From positions 310,001-374,000 of the forward strand of contig JAUPFP010000033.1 in NCBI GenBank assembly GCA_036925085.1: 64,000 nt of DNA, read 5' to 3'. Under the pieces are notes generated by a model, which saw nothing but the letters and a program-made list of their open reading frames with translations, was not told where the DNA came from and searched no databases. Made by a program: the position numbers and the translations under genes. Shown one piece after another: positions 57,818-64,000 of this stretch. Numbering within the stretch: position 1 is the first letter of the stretch; each line of letters begins with the position of its first letter. The DNA is from Brachycybe producta. Its lineage: Eukaryota; Arthropoda; Diplopoda; Playtdesmida; Andrognathidae.

Positions 57818-57976
57818 TATACCCGCTTCAGCGTAAGAAGAAACATGTGACGTCAGAAGGGGTTGTCATTTCGTTTGATTATAAAAAAAAAAATCAAAAA
57901 CCCTTTTGACACAATTCTAAACTGTTGCCAACCCCTCTGACGTCACAAGCTTCCTCTTACGATGAGGCAGGTATAA
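57818..57976. mobile_element. Inverted-repeat MITE with paired TGACGTCA sites
   Basis: ATACCCGCTTCAGCGTAAGA and, inverted, ATACCTGCCTCATCGTAAGA. Each arm contains TGTGACGTCAGA and GGGGTTG. Confidence 0.7.
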
Positions 57977-58269
57977 TCATGACTCATTTTCATGAAACAA
58001 TATCCACTAAGAAACCGAGTGACGTAAGAAGAGCTATTTGAAATCTATGGAGCTTCGTGACGTCATTGGATCGCATCTGAACGTCGACGACGACAAAACC
58101 ATAATAATGCGCCGTAAAATCGGCGTTTTCCATTTTTTTCTTATGGCAGTGCAAAAATCAAGATAAACATACGATTTTCTAGTTAAAACACGTGGAAACT
58201 ACGTAGATTTTTTGTTCAATAATACTTTCAATGACGATTAAAAGTGAAATAAGAGGAATAGTGAATGAA

Positions 58270-58330
58270 TCTTACCGGTGGGATGTCGTCGTCGCTCGAG
58301 TTTCTATCACGAACACAGTAAAAACAACAC
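58270..58330 (-). promoter_or_regulatory. Possible minus-strand 5' exon/promoter with consensus donor
   Basis: The minus strand reads CTCGAGCGACGACGACATCC then CACCG|GTAAGATT. A second donor-like AAG|GTAATA and a CGCCATTTTC (YY1-like) word lie 80-180 bp upstream. No ATG frame is evident, so this is at most a non-coding first exon. Confidence 0.22.
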
Positions 58331-59109
58331 TTGACTAACATAATTATTACGTTTAAACACATGCATTGTTCACACGCGAATATATATTACCTTAAAACAA
58401 ACGATGACACTAAACTAAAATGGATTATAACCGCAAAACGAAGAAAAAAGTTCACGATCGCAAAGAAGACAAATGAAAATGGCGCTCACTAGATCGATCT
58501 TATGAGAGATCGATATTATCCGGCTGAAATGATATATCCATTTGTATTGATTAAAATGGCAGATTTTTCCCTTTTTTTTACTTACAAAATATAAAAGTTA
58601 GTCATAAATTTTTCAAAATTATTTATATTTTTGCCTTTATTTTATAAAAATAGCTTAATTTTTTATGGATCGATACATTTGTATCTATCTGTTCTGCACA
58701 TCGATGTGACGAAGAGGGAATCGATCAGCATCTCTACGAAAAAAAACGAGTTACGTCACATTGTTCGCGCCAAATGAAACGATCACGTGCTCCCATTTAA
58801 CCAATCAGAGATCGCTTATAGAAAAAAAAAGCCCGCCAACTTCCAGATACATATAAAATCATTCATACACTTGCGTTTACAACAGAGTACATCTAAAAAA
58901 ATACTGGTAGCCGTTACCGCATACGTAACCGTTAGAAATACCAAAACTGTAATACAATTGACAGTTTTTTTAATAAGAATATACATTGAGCCTATTTAAA
59001 GACAATTATTATGACGTTCGATAAAAAATATACAAATACGAAAAATGAAATAATAAAAAAAATATGAACAATATAAAATGACTACAAACTTTAAGAAAAT
59101 TTCATGAAA

Positions 59110-60983
59110 TCAGATGACCCTATTATTAAATTGCAAAACAGCTCGACCTTTGATTGTGGACTGGCTTAACTTTTGCAGGACGTCCGAAGCATCATCGACA
59201 GGGAATACTTTACAAGGAGGAGCAACAATCTAAATAAAATTAAAATTAATTAAACAAAATAAAATTCATTAAATAAAAATTAATTAAACAAAATAAAATT
59301 CATTAAATAAAAACAAAATTAAAATTAATTAAACAAAATTAAATTCATTAAATAAAAACAAAATTAAAATTAATTAAACAAAATAAAATTCACAAAATAA
59401 AATAAAATTCATTAAACAAAATTAAATTCATTAAACAAAATTAAATTCATTAAACAAAATTAAATTCATTAAACAAAATTAAATTCATTAAACAAATTAA
59501 AAACAAATTTATCAAAATAAAATAAAAAATAAACATAAAATAAAATTTCCTTTAGTCATTAAATAATATAATAAAAATTAGTGGTACTAACTTGTCCTCG
59601 AGCAACCAAATCCACGAGTTCTCTTAATTGATCCAAACTTCCAGTCTCGATTTCAACCAGATTGATCGAATGTTCATTAAGATTACCCTCGAATTTTCTG
59701 TGCAAACTCTCATAGCTTTCCTTTCCGACCAAAACAGCACCTTTCTATGGTTTTCAACGAAAAACAAGCAAACAAATAAGTCAAATTTTAAAAAAGCGCA
59801 AAAAATTTAAAAAAGAAGAAAATTTCGTCGACCGTACTTCTCTTAAACATTTGATAGAACGTCCAAGACTTCTTGGAGTTGCTCCGTAATCGAGAACAAT
59901 GTCAACTGGACCTTCGCAAACTCCCTTCGTTCTCTCGATCAAATGATTCTCGTATACTGAGAAAAAATAATAAAATCGATTAAAATTAAGACAAAAACAA
60001 AAATTATGATAAATGTTTACCATCTTCGCTCCAGGAAATGACATTCCACTTTTCAAGTTCTTCCGATACTCCGAGGGCATCATCCCTCAAAGCTGCTACA
60101 GTCATCTTCACTTGGTTCATTTTAGATGCCAAATAATGTTTTGCAATACGAATTATCCAAAGTGCGAGACCACCGGTACCGACGACGAGAACGTTACAAC
60201 GACCTCTCGCAACCACAGAGGCATCCATCATCGAAACGATGGCCTGAACGGCACTGATAGCCCAGAGTGCTCCACTTGGTAACACCGCGGCCACTTGCAT
60301 TGGAACATTGTCAGGCAATTTTACCAAATAGTATGAATCGGGCACCGATATGTAATCGGCATAACTATAAATAAAAATAGAAAATACATTGTAAATCATT
60401 GATAAAAATCAATGGATAAAATGAATACAATCTATTAACCCTTTATCTGCTGATGGCAATCCTTTATAAGGATAGACCACAACTCTGGATCCAACTTTGA
60501 GACCGAGTTCCTGTGGCACGTCACATCCTAACTGGTCAATGACTCCGGCCACTTCAAAACCTATAGAAGAAAATGCAAAAAAATTGAAAAATCTTCCAAA
60601 AAATAAAGGCTTATGGAGATTATAAGAAATTTACCAGGAAACAAAGCTCCATCTCGGATTCCTCGAATAAGTGGACTCGGAGGTGGAGTACTGTCACCAG
60701 AATTACGACGTCTATAACAAACTCCGGCACAGATCACCTATATAATGGGAAAAAAACACACACTTGTATTAATAAAAATGAATACTACCGGAAAAGGTTG
60801 TTTGATATTAACCTGAACAATGGCACCCTTCGAAGGTACCTCAGGCACTGGCACATCAAAACTGAATACACTTTCAGTTTTACCATTGTCCGAAGCTTCG
60901 AAACTAACTTGTCTGCAGTTACGAAACATCTTGCTGTTTAATGGCGAAGAGATTTCTGGTAGAGAATTTATTATTTCCGACAT
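59110..60983 (-). CDS. Medium-chain dehydrogenase/reductase (alcohol dehydrogenase/quinone oxidoreductase-like), 7 exons
   Basis: Exons on the minus strand: 60983-60813, 60737-60635, 60560-60440, 60364-60021, 59956-59838, 59744-59592 and 59229-59110. All have GT/AG borders and consistent phases, giving 376 aa. The fold follows the MDR order: a GroES-like N-terminal half (VICAGVCY, FPGFEVAGVIDQLG, VGSRVVVYPY), then a Rossmann domain with VLVVGTGGLALW (GTGGLA at residues 194-199), DIVLDYGATPRSLG, KGAVLVGKESY and a C-terminal STIKGRAVLQF. In zinc ADHs a His follows the Gly of GHE; here the site is PGFEVAG (F93). The PCSG cysteine is PSGALW, and no structural-zinc cysteine cluster is present. A zinc-independent, NAD(P)H-dependent oxidoreductase is likely, with substrate unknown. 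The ATG chosen begins MSEIINSL; an acceptor-like TTTAAAG 12 nt upstream of the start suggests a 5' UTR intron. Confidence 0.88.
59233..59560. repeat. AT-rich tandem repeat in MDR intron 6
   Basis: Units such as TTAAATTCATTAAACAAAA (about 19 bp) and longer AATTAAACAAAATAAAATTC variants fill almost the whole intron between exons 6 and 7. Confidence 0.85.
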
Positions 60984-61027
60984 CTTTTCCTGATAACTTT
61001 AAAAAAAAACATAAATCAGAAATTACA

Positions 61028-61372
61028 TTAAGGTGGTTTTAAAGTGTAAATGCCCCTCGAAATCTTGGTTAATTTGTCTTTCAGGAACAACATTAAGAGA
61101 AACTAAGATGTATTTTAGAAACTAGAAGGGTAGCTTCAACCACTTAAGGATATTTTCATGTTGGTATTTTTTTTTTAAATAAACCTTTTACAGACAAAAA
61201 TTAGAATTTAAAGTTAAGCCATTTCAAAACTGACATAAAAAAGTTCATTTTAAAATGTAGCAACATAATAACATTGAGCTACCGTTCTAGTTTCTAAAAG
61301 ATGTAATAATAGTTTCTCTTAATTTTTCTCCTGAAACAGTTTGAAAATCAGCTGTTCATAAACCATCTTAAG
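61028..61372. mobile_element. Family B MITE upstream of the MDR gene
   Basis: Left end TTAAGGTGGTTTTAAAGTGT; right end CAGCTGTTCATAAACCATCT. Starts about 45 bp upstream of the MDR start codon. Confidence 0.78.
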
Positions 61373-61630
61373 AAAAACTTAAGTGTTTTAGAAACTAGAA
61401 GGGTAGCTCAATTACTTAAGGATATTTTCAAGTTTGAGATATTTTTTTAAAAATTAGCTTTTTATGGGTAGTTTGAAAAATAGCCCGACAATATTTTTTA
61501 AATAATATTAAGTGTTTCATCTACCCATTCTAGTTTCTAACACACTTTTCAATTTCTCCTTAGTGTTGTTTTACTAAAACGCAGAATCACTAGAAATGTG
61601 AACATCAGCTGTTCTTAAAACATCTTAATC
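61373..61630. mobile_element. Family B MITE, tandem second copy
   Basis: Directly follows the previous copy: GTGTTTTAGAAACTAGAAGG, then CCATTCTAGTTTCTAACACA and CAGCTGTTCTTAAAACATCT. Confidence 0.72.
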
Positions 61631-62269
61631 CACAATAAATTTAATATGATTTAGATAAATAATTTTAATCGACATTAAATCGGACTTTGATAAGAAACTC
61701 ATGAACACACTACTAGTACACATGATCATCTCATGACTTTTTTTTACACAAGGATATTATTTATGGTTTGCCAAAAAAAAAAGACCTTTTGAACTTAAAA
61801 GTTATCTTAATGTAAAAAAAAAAAGAAATATGATTCCTAATTCAATGCCTCAAATGAACTGTGTTGCCCTCTCATAATACAAATAAATATCAAGATTAAA
61901 TTCCATTTCAAGTCTTAAATACAGGAAATTAAAAATAATACTCAAAATATTATTGAAACAAAATAACAAAATAGTTGTTTTTGTAATGTCCAGAAACTAG
62001 TCAAAATATAAAAGGAAATAAGTAATTTTTGAGTTTTGTTTTACTGCACTTGTGCATCAATCAATAAATATTATTATGGAACAGAAATCTTTAGGATGCT
62101 CCATTACAGAAAAAAAATAATTATATGACATATATAAAAAATAATTATATGACAGTAAATTGTCATATCTAGTTTATAAGCTTGTAATTGTCATAAAAAC
62201 AAATTACAAAATATTATTATGACAATTACTGTCATATTACTGCCATTGAAAACCCTCTCAAACTCTGAA

Positions 62270-62575
62270 TCTGAACGACAAAATAAAGAGTCAAAAGAAA
62301 CTTGAATGTGTTTTAGAAACTAGAAAGGTAGCTCAAACTTTAAAAATCTTTGAAAATTAGCAATTTATGTGAGTTTGAAAATGACCCAGACAATATCTTT
62401 TTTTTTTGTGTGCATAAACAGTTTATTTTGAAAGATAATTAAGAGGACAATATATTGGAAGTGATTAGGAGCTACCTTTCTAGTTTCTAAAACACTTTAT
62501 AGTTTTTGCTCCCAAAAGACAGAATAATCAGAGTTCGAATATCAGCTGATTATAAACCAACCTTACAGATAAAAT
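62270..62575. mobile_element. Family B MITE
   Basis: GTTTTAGAAACTAGAAAGGT at left; CCTTTCTAGTTTCTAAAACA and CAGCTGATTATAAACCAACC at right. Confidence 0.72.
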
Positions 62576-64000
62576 AAATAATAAAGTTGAATTTCTTTTT
62601 TTTTTTTTGCCAAATTTTTTTTTCTTGTACGAACTTCAATTTCCAAATTTACTTATCAAGAACGAGATATCTCAAAATAATTGATTCTTCAAAACACTAA
62701 TTGAAGATTAATGTTGCTATTTATAAATTTAATACCCTTGAGTCTTGAGAAGATGAAAAAATGATAAATTTCCTAATTAAACTAACAGGTTTTTTTATCT
62801 GACAGCAAATATAATGATAAAATGCTTCATATTTCGAGATAATAAAAAATGAATTTCCACTCAAATATTCGGGATTATGATAAAAAAAACGTTATAAAAA
62901 ACACTTGAAAATAATTTCGATGGCAACAACAAACTTTTTTTAAGAAAAGTGTATGGGTTCCTTAAAAACTAAACTGAGCCTTTTCAAGGAAGAGCACAAG
63001 GCGGCCCCAGGTACAAAACAGCCTATTGTATTATATCCTCCGCACCAAATCACACCCATGACCATGCAAGCTCTTTCAGAAGCCCTTTTAGGTGGTTTTC
63101 AAATGTAACTCTTAGGGTGGTATTCTTAATGGGTGCTTAAGAGGTGAGCACCGGCTCGGCTCGGCTCAGCTCAGTTAGGCATGTGTTTAGCTTAGAAGTG
63201 GCTCAGCTTACATTTCATATTTTGAATAAAATCAAAGCAAAAATTTGTCCATCTTTGTGCTTAACATGAGTTTAGCAATGAAAGTTTATGAGGTTAGCAC
63301 TATTTTTGACTTAGCAGTCATTAATAATACCTCCCTTTGAGCCGACCGCCAACCAAAAGCGCCATTATAATAAACTAATGAATTCTAATTTTTTTATAAA
63401 AAAAAGCTCTAAAAGGACACCACCTAGAGCTAAAAAAATTATGCTTAATATTGTCAACAATGACTCAAACCCTGGATATCCAGGTTGAATATGGAATCAC
63501 CTAACAAAATAGGACACTTTCACGTGATCAGGTTTCACTAGCAAATAAGAGAAAACACACACAAAAGGCAAACCATAAAAATCGATTAATAAACAGCCCA
63601 CTCCCAAAAAAAAAAATGAAATGCTCAAAATAGAAAAAATATGGTATAATATTTAATATAATATTTTTCTCTTGAACAGAATCATACAGAAAGCTAAATT
63701 TTATTTTATTTTTCTTAAATTTTAACATCGAAATTTGAATTTTGTGTATCTATTTTGCAAGTAGCCATGAATAAATGTGGCAAATGGACATTAAGTCCAA
63801 AGCGCAGGATACAAAATGTATTGTCAAAGTCAGAAAATACAACAAAAAATGCTTATGTCACTTATGTGTCCTGAAACAGCTGACAAAATCCCATAAAATA
63901 GATGTGCAAATTAAACATGAGCTCGTTTATCTTATTTTATACTAAAGTAAGAACAGTTACTGTCAATTTTGCTATTGCCTAAATTTACTAAATTTCATTT
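62576..64000. other. No gene seen at the right edge
   Basis: AT-rich sequence with the MITE at 63115-63335; all frames are short and low complexity. Confidence 0.6.
63115..63335. mobile_element. Inverted-repeat MITE
   Basis: GGGTGGTATTCTTAATGGG and, inverted, GGGAGGTATTATTAATGAC. The interior has GGCTCGGCTCGGCTCAGCTC and TTAGC words. Harbinger-like ends. Confidence 0.6.

Overview
The window is animal nuclear DNA. It is strongly AT-rich, full of homopolymer tracts and short inverted-repeat transposons, and its genes have short GT-AG introns. The identifiable genes belong to metazoan families: a collagen prolyl 3-hydroxylase (leprecan) and an ephrin first exon. A compact invertebrate genome fits best, and a tunicate is possible, but the sequence alone does not fix the species.

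From 1 to about 21.9 kb I see no convincing exon apart from the short ephrin-type first exon at its right end (minus strand, 21997-22103). The interval is packed with transposon copies and two large minisatellites: a 30-bp unit at 5671-6210 and a 31/93-bp unit at 13440-14290. It may be the first intron of the ephrin gene, whose later exons would lie beyond the left edge. From 22 to 41 kb the window is again mostly nested MITEs, poly-G tracts and AT-rich filler. At 41.4-44.2 kb an element with terminal inverted repeats carries a three-exon Myb/SANT-like gene, as in PIF/Harbinger transposons, but no transposase is recognisable.

The gene-bearing part is 46.5-61.0 kb. An 11-exon prolyl 3-hydroxylase gene runs on the plus strand (CDS 46868-57263, 785 aa, all catalytic residues present, C-terminus HTEL). 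Its 7.2-kb first intron holds an antisense single-exon hAT-type ZBED gene (51278-53575, 765 aa). Downstream on the minus strand is a seven-exon medium-chain dehydrogenase/reductase gene (59110-60983, 376 aa) lacking most catalytic zinc ligands. Exon joins in all three spliced genes were checked for frame and splice-site consensus.

At least five recurrent MITE families are visible. Family A (~300 bp, nine copies) has ends near ATACCTNGTACACAC. Family B (up to ~420 bp, about 19 copies) is foldback and carries TTTTAGAAACTAGAAGGGTA near each end; several copies abut gene ends. Families C and D (~200 bp, starting ACAGGCA) make 8-10 bp target duplications and carry GC-box, CCAAT and TGACGTCA motifs. 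Family F has TTA duplications. A further hAT-like family is built from reiterated copies of its own terminus. Nesting is frequent and gives relative insertion ages.
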